Origin: Anaerostipes butyraticus
Lineage (GTDB): Bacteria; Bacillota; Clostridia; Lachnospirales; Lachnospiraceae
Direction of reading: 5' to 3'
Assembly: GCF_016586355.1 (NCBI RefSeq)
Contig: NZ_BLYI01000023.1
Coordinates: 1-64,000 of the forward strand
DNA: 64,000 nt
Positions 1 through 7,423 of this stretch are shown here, piece by piece (the stretch's first letter is position 1; each line of letters opens with the position of its first letter). The notes under the pieces are model-generated. The model saw only the letters and a list, made by a program, of their open reading frames with translations, searched no databases and was not told the origin of the DNA. The position numbers were made by a program, and so were the translations under genes.

Positions 1-18
1 AAAAATAAAAAAAAGGTG

Positions 19-47
19 TTGACATATGAAGGAAAAAGTAGTAATAT
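19..47 (+). promoter_or_regulatory. Promoter of tRNA-Gly
   Basis: A perfect -35 box TTGACA (19-24) is followed after 17 bp by TAATAT (42-47), which matches the -10 consensus at four of six positions. It lies about 30 bp upstream of the tRNA 5' end, as expected for a sigma-A stable-RNA promoter. The assignment is by eye. Confidence 0.6.
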
Positions 48-78
48 TATTTTTGTCGCTGGACGAGACAGCAGATAT

Positions 79-149
79 GCGGGTGTAGTTCAATGGTAGA
101 ACTCCAGCCTTCCAAGCTGATCACGTGGGTTCGATTCCCATCACCCGCT
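79..149 (+). tRNA. tRNA-Gly (anticodon TCC)
   Basis: The 71-nt cloverleaf has acceptor strands GCGGGTG and CACCCGC with discriminator T, a D-arm GTTC/GAAC, an anticodon loop CTTCCAA reading GGA codons, and a T-arm with loop TTCGATT closed by GTGGG/CCCAT. The anticodon stem has one C-A mismatch at its top pair. The 3' CCA is not encoded, so it must be added after transcription. It stands alone with its own promoter and terminator. Confidence 0.95.
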
Positions 150-158
150 TGGATAAGA

Positions 159-191
159 AAGGATGTATTCATAGGAATATATCCTTTTTTT
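159..191 (+). terminator. Rho-independent terminator after tRNA-Gly
   Basis: GGATGTATTC and GAATATATCC pair around a short ATA-G loop with one G-U wobble and run into seven Ts. It closes the one-gene tRNA unit and separates it from the NYN-domain gene. Confidence 0.8.
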
Positions 192-245
192 GTTTCGTGG
201 GAAATTGTGTTCCTATAAAAAATAAAATGAGAAGAGGAGGTACTA

Positions 246-1196
246 ATGGAAGAAGAAAAACGTCAGTTTGCGGTACTGATCGATGCGGATAATATCAGTC
301 CCAAATATGCACCTATTATATTTGATGAGCTGGATGCCTATGGATTTGCATCGTGCAGGAGAATTTATGGGAACTGGTCAAAATCAAATGGATGGAAAGA
401 AGAGCTTCTCCTGGAATATTCGATTATTCCGGTACAGCAGTTTTCTTATACATCCGGAAAAAATGCCACAGATATGGCAATGGTCATTGACGCCATGGAT
501 CTTTTGTATGGAAATAAGGTAGATGGATTCTGCCTGGTTACAAGTGACAGTGATTTTACCCGGCTGGCGATGAGACTCAGAGAAGAACAAAAATATGTGA
601 TTGGTATGGGAGAGTCCAAGACGCCGGTAGCCTTGACAAGAGCTTGTAATAAATTTATCCATCTTAACCTGATTTATGAACAGGATAAGACAGAAGAGGA
701 AGATAAAGAAGAAGTATTAGAAACAGAAGAAATTGATAATGTAACATCGATTGAAGAAATCTCTCAGACAATCTCATCATTGATCAACGAGAACGGAAAT
801 GAGCCAGTAGATCTGGCGATGATCGGGAATCGTCTGAATGAGAAGTTTTCAGACTTTGATGTAAGAAATTACGGTTATACAAAGCTGAGTGTCTTTATTG
901 ATGAGGAGATGGACAATTTCATCTTATACCAGGAGGATACCAATTGTTATGTAGCATTTAAGGAACTGCCGTCCAGGGAAGTTATAGAAAAAGAAGTCGT
1001 AGATTTTGTAAAAAAGAACGGAGGTTCGCTGGATAATCTTTCGGCGATCACACTGGAACTGCAGAACCGCCATGGAGGATTTCATCCGAAAGATTATGGA
1101 TACAGCAGAATGTCCAGATTTTTAAGGAATATAGGATGTCTTTCCGTAAATGGCAATACCGTAAAATTAAAAGGAAAAAAGAACGGTAAAAAATAG
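246..1196 (+). CDS. NYN-domain protein with two C-terminal OST-HTH/LOTUS domains
   Basis: The 316-residue protein starts with a NYN (LabA/DUF88, PIN-like) domain over about residues 5-150: LIDADNIS near the N-terminus, DMAMVIDAMDLLY, and the acidic LVTSDSDF segment carry the Asp residues that usually bind metal in this nuclease fold. A Glu/Asp-rich linker (about 150-172) leads to two repeats of about 65 residues, each with a GYTKLSVFI or GYSRMSRFL core typical of OST-HTH/LOTUS RNA-binding domains. It is likely a cytoplasmic RNA-binding, possibly RNA-cleaving protein; the target is unknown. The ATG follows AGAGGAGG at good spacing. It is monocistronic and ends at a bidirectional terminator facing the next gene. 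Domain calls are from motif pattern only. Confidence 0.85.
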   Translation: MEEEKRQFAVLIDADNISPKYAPIIFDELDAYGFASCRRIYGNWSKSNGWKEELLLEYSIIPVQQFSYTSGKNATDMAMVIDAMDLLYGNKVDGFCLVTSDSDFTRLAMRLREEQKYVIGMGESKTPVALTRACNKFIHLNLIYEQDKTEEEDKEEVLETEEIDNVTSIEEISQTISSLINENGNEPVDLAMIGNRLNEKFSDFDVRNYGYTKLSVFIDEEMDNFILYQEDTNCYVAFKELPSREVIEKEVVDFVKKNGGSLDNLSAITLELQNRHGGFHPKDYGYSRMSRFLRNIGCLSVNGNTVKLKGKKNGKK

Positions 1197-1231
1197 AAAA
1201 AGTGAGGCAGATTTCTTTGCCTCACTTTTTT
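1196..1231. terminator. Bidirectional terminator between convergent genes
   Basis: AAAAGTGAGGCA pairs perfectly with TGCCTCACTTTT around GATTTCTT. The flanking A and T runs let it serve both the NYN gene on the forward strand and the glutamate synthase-like gene on the reverse strand. Confidence 0.9.
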
Positions 1232-1236
1232 ATATA

Positions 1237-2634
1237 TTATACGTGTTCAATATTGGTATATTCAGAAATTTCATGGTTAGTGGTTTTCAAGTCGTTTATG
1301 TTTAAATCATGGATATTGCTGTGTCCGGTAATTCTTCCGAACATTTCCAGCTCTGCTTTGCAGGCATTCAGATAATTGGCGAGACGTTTTGCGGCCTGAT
1401 CTTCCTGCAGACGTTTTCGAAGTTTTGGATCCTGGGTAGCAGCTCCCACCGGGCAGGATCCCGTATTACAGATCCGGTACTGCTGACAGGCGGCAGCGAC
1501 CAAAGCTGCAGATGCGACAGCTACGGCATCTGCGCCCATAGCCAGGGCCTTGGCAAAATCTCCTGGAAGGCGGAGACCGCCTGTGATTACCAGATCCATC
1601 TGGCTGTTATGCTCATCCAGATATTTTCTGGCTCTGTAAAGAGCAAATATAGTTGGAATGGAGGTATTATCTTTCAGACTGCGGGGACTGGCTCCGGTAG
1701 CGCCTCCTCGTCCATCGATGGTGACAAAATCGGCATCAGCATATGTAATCCATTCCAGATCTTGTTCGATATGTCCTGCGGCAATCTTTACTCCGATCGG
1801 ACGACCATCGGAAGCTTCTTTCAGCCAGTCAACCATTCGTTTTAAATCCTGTCTTGTTTCAATATTTGGAAATTTAGACGGACTTATAATGTCCTGCCCC
1901 ATAGGTTTTTTTCGAATCCTGGAGATTTCTTCCGTTACTTTATCTCCGGGAAGATGTCCGCCCATTCCCGGTTTGGTACCCTGTCCTATTTTTATTTCGA
2001 TGGCGTCAGAATTTTTCAGATTTTCTTCTGTAACACTGTAAAGATTTGGCACATATTCAAAAATATATTTATAGGCAGCCTGTCGTTCGGATGGAAGGAT
2101 ACCGCCTTCTCCGCTGCACATTGCGGTCTTTGTCATGGCACTTCCCCTGGCAAGCGCGGTTTTCATTTCTTTGGATAAAGCACCAAAAGACATATGGGAA
2201 ACGTAGATCGGATGGTAGATAGTCATTGGCTTTTTCGCTTTTTTTCCAATGACAGTTGTTGTATCGACAGGATCGCCTTCGTTAAGAGGAGCAGGGTTCA
2301 GCTGCGCCCCCATGATCAGAATATCATCCCAGGATATGACAGGTTTTAATGTGCCCATGGCATCTATGATTGACTTTCCGGTCAGTGCCATGTGATGGAT
2401 GACGTCCATCTGAGGAAATTCAGCGCTTTCGGATTTTGCGAATTCCTCCGGATAGGCCAGAGGATTGGAAGAGGAAGGAGGTGCTGGGGAATCAGTTTCC
2501 TCTATTTCCTGAAATACGCTTTTTTTTGCGCCGCATGTAGGGCAGACATAAGAATCATCCAAAGATGAAAAAGGAAGATCTTCGGTAGATTCATTATAGA
2601 TATATCCGCAGACGCTGCATTTAAATTTTGCCAT
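1237..2634 (-). CDS. Rubredoxin-fused FMN glutamate synthase-like oxidoreductase
   Basis: The 465-residue protein has an N-terminal rubredoxin-like iron site (KCSVCGYIYN, then YVCPTCGAKK) followed by a complete glutamate synthase FMN/Fe-S barrel domain. In that domain GIGQGTKPGMGG-like glycine loops, VKIAAGH, TIDGRGGATGASP and the Cys cluster CQQYRICNTGSCPVGAAT, a probable 3Fe-4S ligand set, are visible. The glutaminase domain of classical GltB is absent. Such archaeal/clostridial-type proteins are usually annotated as glutamate synthase-related; the rubredoxin head suggests electron delivery from a ferredoxin or NADH-rubredoxin partner. Substrate is unproven. An upstream in-frame ATG exists at 2715, but the start at 2634 is chosen because GGAGGT precedes it and the protein then begins directly with the rubredoxin fold. 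Confidence 0.88.
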   Translation of the reverse strand: MAKFKCSVCGYIYNESTEDLPFSSLDDSYVCPTCGAKKSVFQEIEETDSPAPPSSSNPLAYPEEFAKSESAEFPQMDVIHHMALTGKSIIDAMGTLKPVISWDDILIMGAQLNPAPLNEGDPVDTTTVIGKKAKKPMTIYHPIYVSHMSFGALSKEMKTALARGSAMTKTAMCSGEGGILPSERQAAYKYIFEYVPNLYSVTEENLKNSDAIEIKIGQGTKPGMGGHLPGDKVTEEISRIRKKPMGQDIISPSKFPNIETRQDLKRMVDWLKEASDGRPIGVKIAAGHIEQDLEWITYADADFVTIDGRGGATGASPRSLKDNTSIPTIFALYRARKYLDEHNSQMDLVITGGLRLPGDFAKALAMGADAVAVASAALVAAACQQYRICNTGSCPVGAATQDPKLRKRLQEDQAAKRLANYLNACKAELEMFGRITGHSNIHDLNINDLKTTNHEISEYTNIEHV

Positions 2635-2707
2635 AATTGATACCTCCGTTTCGTTATTTTCAGTTTTTTTCATTATACCACATATCACAAAGTTTCTAAA
2701 GAAAGAT

Positions 2708-2760
2708 ATTGACAACTATCCTTGTCATATCATATAATAATGACAAGAAAAGTTGTCAAT
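2708..2760. promoter_or_regulatory. Palindromic operator/promoter between glutamate synthase-like and XRE genes
   Basis: ATTGACAACT (2708-2717) is the exact reverse complement of AGTTGTCAAT (2751-2760), and CTTGTCAT (2721-2728) mirrors ATGACAAG (2740-2747) about the same centre at 2734. Inside lie a forward promoter TTGACA (2709-2714), 18 bp, TATAAT (2733-2738), and a symmetric reverse TTGACA. A further TTGACAA lies at 2761-2767. The arrangement fits an operator for the adjacent XRE repressor controlling both directions. Confidence 0.7.
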
Positions 2761-2796
2761 TTGACAAGAATCATTATCAAACTGAGAGGTGATGAA

Positions 2797-3012
2797 ATGC
2801 CGTTGTATAATCGTTTGAAAGAATACAGGGCAAAGATTGGAGTGAATCAGCAGCAGATGGGAAAGATGGCGGGGGTGTCACGCCAGACAATCAGTCAGAT
2901 TGAGAGAGGCGATTATTCACCTTCTGTAACATTGGCTCTGAAAATTGCAAAAGTATTTGATGCCAGAGTAGAGGATATTTTTTGGTATGAGGAGGAAGAT
3001 GAAAATGAATGA
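2797..3012 (+). CDS. XRE-family transcriptional regulator
   Basis: This 71-residue protein is a single helix-turn-helix domain: LYNRLKEYRAKIG, then QQQMGKMAGVSRQTISQIERG as the scanning and recognition helices, then YSPSVTLALKIAKVF. It resembles the short Cro/CI-like regulators that precede DUF3169-type membrane proteins in Firmicutes. An earlier ATG at 2722 would fall within the palindromic promoter; the start at 2797 follows GAGAGGTGATGAA and is the one supported. It overlaps the following membrane-protein gene by 8 bp, so the two are translationally coupled. It probably binds the symmetric TTGACAA/TTGTCAA sites just upstream and represses itself. Confidence 0.9.
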   Translation: MPLYNRLKEYRAKIGVNQQQMGKMAGVSRQTISQIERGDYSPSVTLALKIAKVFDARVEDIFWYEEEDENE

Positions 3013-3769
3013 AAGAAAAGGTGAAATTCGAAGAGAAAACCGGAAAGCTTTGAAGAAGTTTACTCTGGTCATCGTAGCAGCAGGTATCGTTGGAGGATTT
3101 GCAGGATTTTTTGGAACCGCATTGAGTGAACAGATTAAGGCCAGTTCAGAAATCTGGACAGAAATCACAGGAAATATTCTATTTTATTTGTTTCCAATTG
3201 TGTTCTTGGTTCTGCACATTGCTTCTTTTGGGATTTACAGCAAGTATAAAAAGATCAAAGATATGTGGGATGGAGAAGATGAGGACAGTGCCAATCAGAT
3301 CGAAGAGAAGATCAGTTATGCAATATGGGCAGAGTATATTGCTACGGCTTTGGGATTCCTGTATTTTGCTCTGATGCTTGGAGGAGAAGTATTTGACTCT
3401 TTTGGATTATGGAAAGGAATTTCAGTTTTTCTTATTTTTGTGATCAACGTGGTGCTGGTTACTATTATGCAGCAAAAATGTGTGGATCTGGAAAAGGAAA
3501 TGAATCCAGAGAAAGAAGGAAGTGTATATGATACAAAATTCAGCGAAAAGTGGCTGGAGAGCTGTGATGAAGCAGAAAAGATGATGATATACCGCTCTGC
3601 GTGGGCTTCCTACAGAGTGATGGGAACTGCCTATGTGGTGGCATGGATCGTTACGTTTCTGGCAAATGAATTTTTTGATACCGGTTTATTTGCCTGCTGT
3701 ATCGTTGTTTTATTATGGATCATTCAGACCAGTGTATACTGTTACAAATCAATCCAGATTTCGAAATAG
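3005..3769 (+). CDS. DUF3169-like six-TM membrane protein
   Basis: The protein (254 residues from this start) has a basic N-terminus (KGEIRRENRKALKKF) followed by about six hydrophobic helices: VIVAAGIVGGFAGFFGT, FYLFPIVFLVLHIA, YIATALGFLYFALML, VFLIFVINVVLVTI, MGTAYVVAWIVTFLA and CCIVVLLWIIQTSVY. Size, topology and coupling to a small XRE regulator fit the DUF3169 family, for which no biochemical function is known. AGGAGG sits 9 bp before the chosen ATG; ATGs at 2987 and 2999 are possible but too close to or before that site. Together with the regulator it forms a two-gene unit, perhaps responding to a membrane signal (inference). Confidence 0.75.
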   Translation: MNERKGEIRRENRKALKKFTLVIVAAGIVGGFAGFFGTALSEQIKASSEIWTEITGNILFYLFPIVFLVLHIASFGIYSKYKKIKDMWDGEDEDSANQIEEKISYAIWAEYIATALGFLYFALMLGGEVFDSFGLWKGISVFLIFVINVVLVTIMQQKCVDLEKEMNPEKEGSVYDTKFSEKWLESCDEAEKMMIYRSAWASYRVMGTAYVVAWIVTFLANEFFDTGLFACCIVVLLWIIQTSVYCYKSIQISK

Positions 3770-3781
3770 ATAAATCCTCTT

Positions 3782-3809
3782 TTGCAGATGCGTTAATTTT
3801 TGATATAAT
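3782..3809 (+). promoter_or_regulatory. Promoter of tatD-ksgA
   Basis: TTGCAG (3782-3787), a 16-bp spacer and a perfect TATAAT (3804-3809) precede tatD. Transcription would start around 3815, inside a 12-bp hairpin. Confidence 0.65.
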
Positions 3810-3810
3810 A

Positions 3811-3847
3811 TGCCCAGGAACAGAGACTGAGTTTTTGTTCCTGGGCA
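3811..3847 (+). other. 5' leader hairpin of the tatD transcript
   Basis: TGCCCAGGAACA (3811-3822) pairs perfectly with TGTTCCTGGGCA (3836-3847). It begins two bases after the -10 box, so it would form at the extreme 5' end of the mRNA. Only three Ts follow, so it is a weak terminator candidate for the upstream gene, and a 5' stabilising or regulatory stem is also possible. Confidence 0.6.
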
Positions 3848-3874
3848 TTTCGTATGAGAAAGGAAAGTTATTTT

Positions 3875-4648
3875 ATGATATTTGAAACGCATGCCCATTA
3901 CGATGATGGGAAATTTGATCAGGATAGAGAAGAACTTCTTGGGGCTATGAAGGAACATGGAATCGGGACTATTGTGAATGTGGGATCCGATATGGAAAGT
4001 TCCAGATGGACAGCAGAAGCAGTCGGCCGGTATCCGATGATGTATGGAGCGGTTGGAGTGCATCCAAGTGAAACAGAAGGGATGACAACAGAAGATATAA
4101 AAGAACTGAAAGAACTGAGTCAGGGTGATAAGATTGTGGCAGTCGGAGAAATCGGGCTGGATTATTACTGGAAAGAACCAGACCGCAGGATTCAGAAAAA
4201 ATGGTTCGAGGCACAGATGGAACTTGCAAAAGATGTGAAACTTCCGATGATCATACACAGCAGAGAAGCGGCAAAAGATACCTATGATATGATGAAAGCA
4301 TCCCATGCAGAAGAGACCGGAGGTGTGATACACTGTTATTCCTATTCCAGGGAGATGGCAAAGAATTTTCTGGATATGGGATTTTATATTGGCGTTGGAG
4401 GCGTTGTTACATTTAAGAACGGCAGGACGCTGAAAGAAACAGTGGCTTATGTGCCTCTGGACCGGATTGTACTTGAAACAGATTGTCCATATCTGGCGCC
4501 GGAACCTAACAGAGGAAAGAGAAATTCTTCTTTCAATCTTATTTATGTTGCCCGGGCGATTGCAGAGATCAAAGGCATTTCTGTGGAGGAAGTCACTGCG
4601 GCAACGGAAGAAAACGCGAAAAAGATGTATCGGATGGAAGGAAAATAG
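3875..4648 (+). CDS. tatD: TatD family metal-dependent hydrolase (DNase)
   Basis: The 257-residue TIM-barrel protein shows the TatD signatures: FETHAHYDDGKF with the metal-binding H-x-H at the N-terminus, AVGVHPSE, VGEIGLDYY with catalytic Glu, IIHSREA, GVIHCYSYS and ETDCPYLAPEP near the C-terminus. The family comprises Mg-dependent 3'-5' exonucleases or DNases of the cytosol. The ATG at 3875 is preceded by AGGAAAG at 8 bp; the in-frame ATG at 3854 has no ribosome site. ksgA starts on the base after the tatD stop codon. The ribonuclease M5 gene that often sits between these two in Clostridia is not present here. Confidence 0.93.
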   Translation: MIFETHAHYDDGKFDQDREELLGAMKEHGIGTIVNVGSDMESSRWTAEAVGRYPMMYGAVGVHPSETEGMTTEDIKELKELSQGDKIVAVGEIGLDYYWKEPDRRIQKKWFEAQMELAKDVKLPMIIHSREAAKDTYDMMKASHAEETGGVIHCYSYSREMAKNFLDMGFYIGVGGVVTFKNGRTLKETVAYVPLDRIVLETDCPYLAPEPNRGKRNSSFNLIYVARAIAEIKGISVEEVTAATEENAKKMYRMEGK

Positions 4649-5509
4649 ATGGAAAAATTAAGCAACCCACAAAAGACAATTGAGGTTATACAGAAGTATC
4701 AGTTTGATTTTCAGAAAAAATTCGGACAGAATTTCCTGATTGACGGGAGAGTCCTGGAAAAGATTATGGATGCTGCGGACATAACAAAAGAAGATTTTGT
4801 CCTGGAGATCGGACCGGGGATTGGAACCATGACGCAGTATCTGGCAGAAAGAGCAAGAGAAGTACTGGCGGTGGAAATTGACAAAAATCTGATTCCAATC
4901 CTGGCAGAAACTTTGTCAGAATATGAAAATGTAGATATATTGAATGCGGATATTCTGAAGACTGACTTAAACAAAATTGCCGAAGAAAAGAATGGAGGAC
5001 ATCCGATCAAAGTAGTGGCTAATCTGCCGTACTACATTACAACCCCTATTATTATGGGATTGTTTGAAAGTCATGTTCCAGTGGAAAATGTGACCGTTAT
5101 GGTGCAGAAAGAGGTGGCCGACCGTATGCAGGCAGGTCCGGGAACCAAAGATTACGGTGCTCTTTCTCTGGCAGTGCAGTATTATGCCGAGCCTTATATT
5201 GCAGCGAATGTTCCTCCGAACTGTTTTATGCCTCGTCCAAAAGTCGGATCTGCGGTGATCCGTCTGACAAAACATAAAACACCTCCGGTGCAGGTAAAAA
5301 ATGAAAAATTATTATTTCAGCTGATCCGTGCGTCATTTAATCAGCGGCGGAAAACACTGCAGAATGGAATCAAAAATTTCAGCGGTCTTAACTTCTCCAA
5401 AGAGGAGGTTGCGGAAGCACTGGAACAGATGGGAGTGTCCCCAACCATCCGCGGAGAAGCATTGACTTTGGAACAGTTTGCGCAGCTGAGCAACTTGTTA
5501 GACGGGTAG
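4649..5509 (+). CDS. ksgA: 16S rRNA dimethyladenosine transferase KsgA/RsmA
   Basis: This SAM-dependent methyltransferase dimethylates two adjacent adenosines near the 3' end of 16S rRNA during small-subunit maturation. The 286-residue protein shows the N-terminal KKFGQNFLID signature, the SAM loop LEIGPGIGTMTQYLA, the acidic VEIDKN turn, the catalytic NLPYYITTPI motif and the C-terminal FNQRRKTLQN segment. Length is normal. It starts immediately after the tatD stop, with the ribosome site (GGAAGGA) inside the tatD tail. Its last 12 bp overlap the end of the convergent DUF6128-like gene, so the two stop codons interleave and no terminator fits between them. Confidence 0.97.
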   Translation: MEKLSNPQKTIEVIQKYQFDFQKKFGQNFLIDGRVLEKIMDAADITKEDFVLEIGPGIGTMTQYLAERAREVLAVEIDKNLIPILAETLSEYENVDILNADILKTDLNKIAEEKNGGHPIKVVANLPYYITTPIIMGLFESHVPVENVTVMVQKEVADRMQAGPGTKDYGALSLAVQYYAEPYIAANVPPNCFMPRPKVGSAVIRLTKHKTPPVQVKNEKLLFQLIRASFNQRRKTLQNGIKNFSGLNFSKEEVAEALEQMGVSPTIRGEALTLEQFAQLSNLLDG

Positions 5510-6478
5510 AATAAAATAACCAAAATTTCCGGTTTTGTGAGGCTGCCGGGGAACTGTGATAAATTCCTGAAAACCAAACAATTTGGAAATAAATGATTTT
5601 TCATTATCAAATATTCCGGGAACTCCCAGATATCGATGCTTTTTTTCTTTATTCCAGGCCAGAAGCAGATGTCCGTAGTTTCCGTAGTTCAGCAGAAGAA
5701 ATCCATTGGTCTGCAGGTGATCCGGGAGATCAGGGATCAATGGAAGATCTTCCAGCTGGATCTTAATGCAAGGAGACATGCCGTAAGAAGGAGGAAGGGG
5801 CAGTGAGGGATACTCCTTCCAGTCAAAGGAAGACTCAACATTTTCCTGATCCTGTTCTTTGGCGTCCTGTTCCAGCTGAAGGGCTTCAATATATTCCGCA
5901 AGACTGGACTGAGGCGCTTCTGACTGCTTTGATTCTTCTCGTTGCTCAGGCTCCGGGGATCTTTCAGAAGGTTCCTCGGATTCTTCGGAAAGTTCTTCTT
6001 CTGGGATCAGTACTTTTTTCTGTGTATCATCCGGAGATTTGTTTTCTTCTGACGATTCGGATGGAAATGATGCAGAAGGCTGATCCGTTTGTTCCTGCCC
6101 GGAAGCCTGATCGAGAGGAAGAAAGCTGCGGATGGTGATCGGATGTTCGTTCCACTCAGAACCAAAAAAATGATCGTTGGAATGATAGATCAGAAATCCT
6201 TCGATCTGATTCAGATCCATGGTCAGAGGATATGTGTTTTTAAATTCAACGATCGTATCGGTTCTTTTGACCGTATCAATCAGAGTTCCTTCCATGGTGC
6301 CATGATGGAACCGATAAAAATAAATTTTGTATTCTAAAGGCTGATCATTTGTTTTTACATGGAAATACAGACGAAGCTGGTTCTGACGCTTTTCAATTTT
6401 TGCAAAACCAACATTGGGTCCTTTGATACCGCGGCTGTATTCGTAAAGATATGATACAATTCTTTGATAGTCAGACAA
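5498..6478 (-). CDS. DUF6128-like protein of unknown function
   Basis: The 326-residue protein has two conserved-looking blocks joined by a disordered linker. The N-terminal block (about 1-125; GIKGPNVGFAKIEKR, a beta-rich region with YKIYFYRF) resembles the domain named DUF6128 in Lachnospiraceae. The linker (about 130-225) is rich in Ser, Glu, Pro and Gln. The C-terminal block (about 240-326) carries NYGNYGHLLLAWNKEKKHRYLGVPG and ends in a Phe/Gly-rich tail. No signal peptide or membrane helix is seen, so it is presumably cytosolic. It appears to start with TTG, since no in-frame ATG occurs near the conserved N-terminus. It diverges from tadA, which also starts with TTG. Confidence 0.7.
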   Translation of the reverse strand: MSDYQRIVSYLYEYSRGIKGPNVGFAKIEKRQNQLRLYFHVKTNDQPLEYKIYFYRFHHGTMEGTLIDTVKRTDTIVEFKNTYPLTMDLNQIEGFLIYHSNDHFFGSEWNEHPITIRSFLPLDQASGQEQTDQPSASFPSESSEENKSPDDTQKKVLIPEEELSEESEEPSERSPEPEQREESKQSEAPQSSLAEYIEALQLEQDAKEQDQENVESSFDWKEYPSLPLPPSYGMSPCIKIQLEDLPLIPDLPDHLQTNGFLLLNYGNYGHLLLAWNKEKKHRYLGVPGIFDNEKSFISKLFGFQEFITVPRQPHKTGNFGYFILPV

Positions 6479-6559
6479 TGCAGTACTCTCTTTTTGATTT
6501 ATCTTATGAGGGGAAAAAAGAAAATATGACGGGAGAAAAAAGATGGGAAGGAGAATCTA

Positions 6560-7066
6560 TTGACACAACAGGAAAAATATATGAAAGAAGCTGTCAGACA
6601 GGCCAAAAAGGCAGCTGCCATTGGAGATGTTCCAATTGGATGTGTTATTGTATTTGAAGATAAGATTATTGCCAGAGCCTATAATCAGAGAAACAAGCGA
6701 AAGACGACGCTGGCGCATGCTGAACTGCTGGCAATTCAGAAAGCCAGCAGAAAACTGGGCGACTGGAGGCTGGAAGGGTGCACGATGTATATCACACTGG
6801 AACCGTGTCAGATGTGCGCGGGAGCTATTGTGCAGGCCAGGATTCCCAAAGTAGTGATTGGAGCAATGAACCCAAAAGCAGGATGTGCGGGATCCGTTTT
6901 GAATATTCTCCAGACAGAAGGATTTAATCATCAGACAGAGATTGAGACGGGAATTCTTGGAGAAGAATGCAGTGAAATGATGTCAGAATTTTTCAGAGAA
7001 CTTCGAAAGAAGAAAAAGAAGGCAAAGGCAGCCGAAAAGGAGGAAAGAAATAAAATCTCCGGTTGA
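6560..7066 (+). CDS. tadA: tRNA adenosine(34) deaminase TadA
   Basis: The enzyme deaminates A34 to inosine in tRNA-Arg(ACG), allowing decoding of CGN codons. The 168-residue protein has the cytidine-deaminase fold with zinc ligands in LAHAELLAI (HAE) and LEPCQMCAGAIV (PCxxC), and the substrate-pocket segment GAMNPKAGCAGS. The start is TTG, six bases after AAGGAG; there is no better ATG. The C-terminus ends in a Lys-rich tail. As in many Clostridia it lies directly upstream of the SRP RNA gene. It should not be confused with the pilus ATPase also called TadA at 50.8 kb. Confidence 0.95.
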   Translation: MTQQEKYMKEAVRQAKKAAAIGDVPIGCVIVFEDKIIARAYNQRNKRKTTLAHAELLAIQKASRKLGDWRLEGCTMYITLEPCQMCAGAIVQARIPKVVIGAMNPKAGCAGSVLNILQTEGFNHQTEIETGILGEECSEMMSEFFRELRKKKKKAKAAEKEERNKISG

Positions 7067-7091
7067 CCTGAAGAAAACTATTTAGTATAAT
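7063..7091 (+). promoter_or_regulatory. Strong promoter of the SRP RNA gene
   Basis: TTGACC (7063-7068), exactly 17 bp, TATAAT (7086-7091). It overlaps the tadA stop codon. The predicted start near 7098 lies about 40 nt before the mature RNA 5' end. Confidence 0.85.
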
Positions 7092-7136
7092 AAACGGTGC
7101 ATCCGATGGATGCGCAGATAATCAAGTCATAAAGCT

Positions 7137-7401
7137 TCCGTGCAGCCGGGGAGGTAGCGGCACCCTTTTTCTGCAATCCGCTATAGCAGAGGTCATGGTT
7201 TGTTTCGGGTTTTCTTCTGTAGAGCTGCCCTTTATAAGTGGCGTTGATATCTGGGTCTCACGCAATAGGAATCTGTGAACCGTGTCAGGTCGGGAACGAA
7301 GCAGCACTAAGCAGAACCTTCTATGTGCCGTGAGGGTGCCTGGGTTGAGTTAACTGTAGAGGTAACGTCTGTGGAAGGAGACACAACGCAGACCGCACGG
7401 A
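7137..7401 (+). ncRNA. ffs: Signal recognition particle RNA, large bacterial type (scRNA)
   Basis: The ~265-nt RNA scaffolds the signal recognition particle with Ffh. It contains the conserved apical domain (GTGTCAGGTCGGGAACGAAG, then CAGCACTAAGCAGAACC) and the opposite strand GTGCCGTGAGGGTGCCTGG. The ends pair (TCCGTGC at 7137 with GCACGGA at 7395-7401), enclosing an Alu-like 5' domain, as in the Bacillus/Clostridium long form. Exact ends are estimated from this terminal helix. The upstream promoter implies a 5' extension removed by processing, as known for B. subtilis scRNA. Confidence 0.95.
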
Positions 7402-7409
7402 TTTTTTTA
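7391..7409 (+). terminator. SRP RNA 3' terminator tract
   Basis: The terminal helix ends in GCACGGA followed by seven Ts and an AT-rich stretch. The closing stem of the RNA doubles as the terminator stem. Confidence 0.6.
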
Positions 7410-7423
7410 TTTTATGGATGGAA

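Noticed and set aside
2722-2796. Longer N-terminus for the XRE regulator from the ATG at 2722
   Set aside because: It lies between the promoter boxes and in the palindrome, lacks a ribosome site, and adds 25 residues foreign to the HTH fold.
7122-7307. Reverse-strand 61-codon frame
   Set aside because: It lies entirely within the SRP RNA gene and has no ribosome site.
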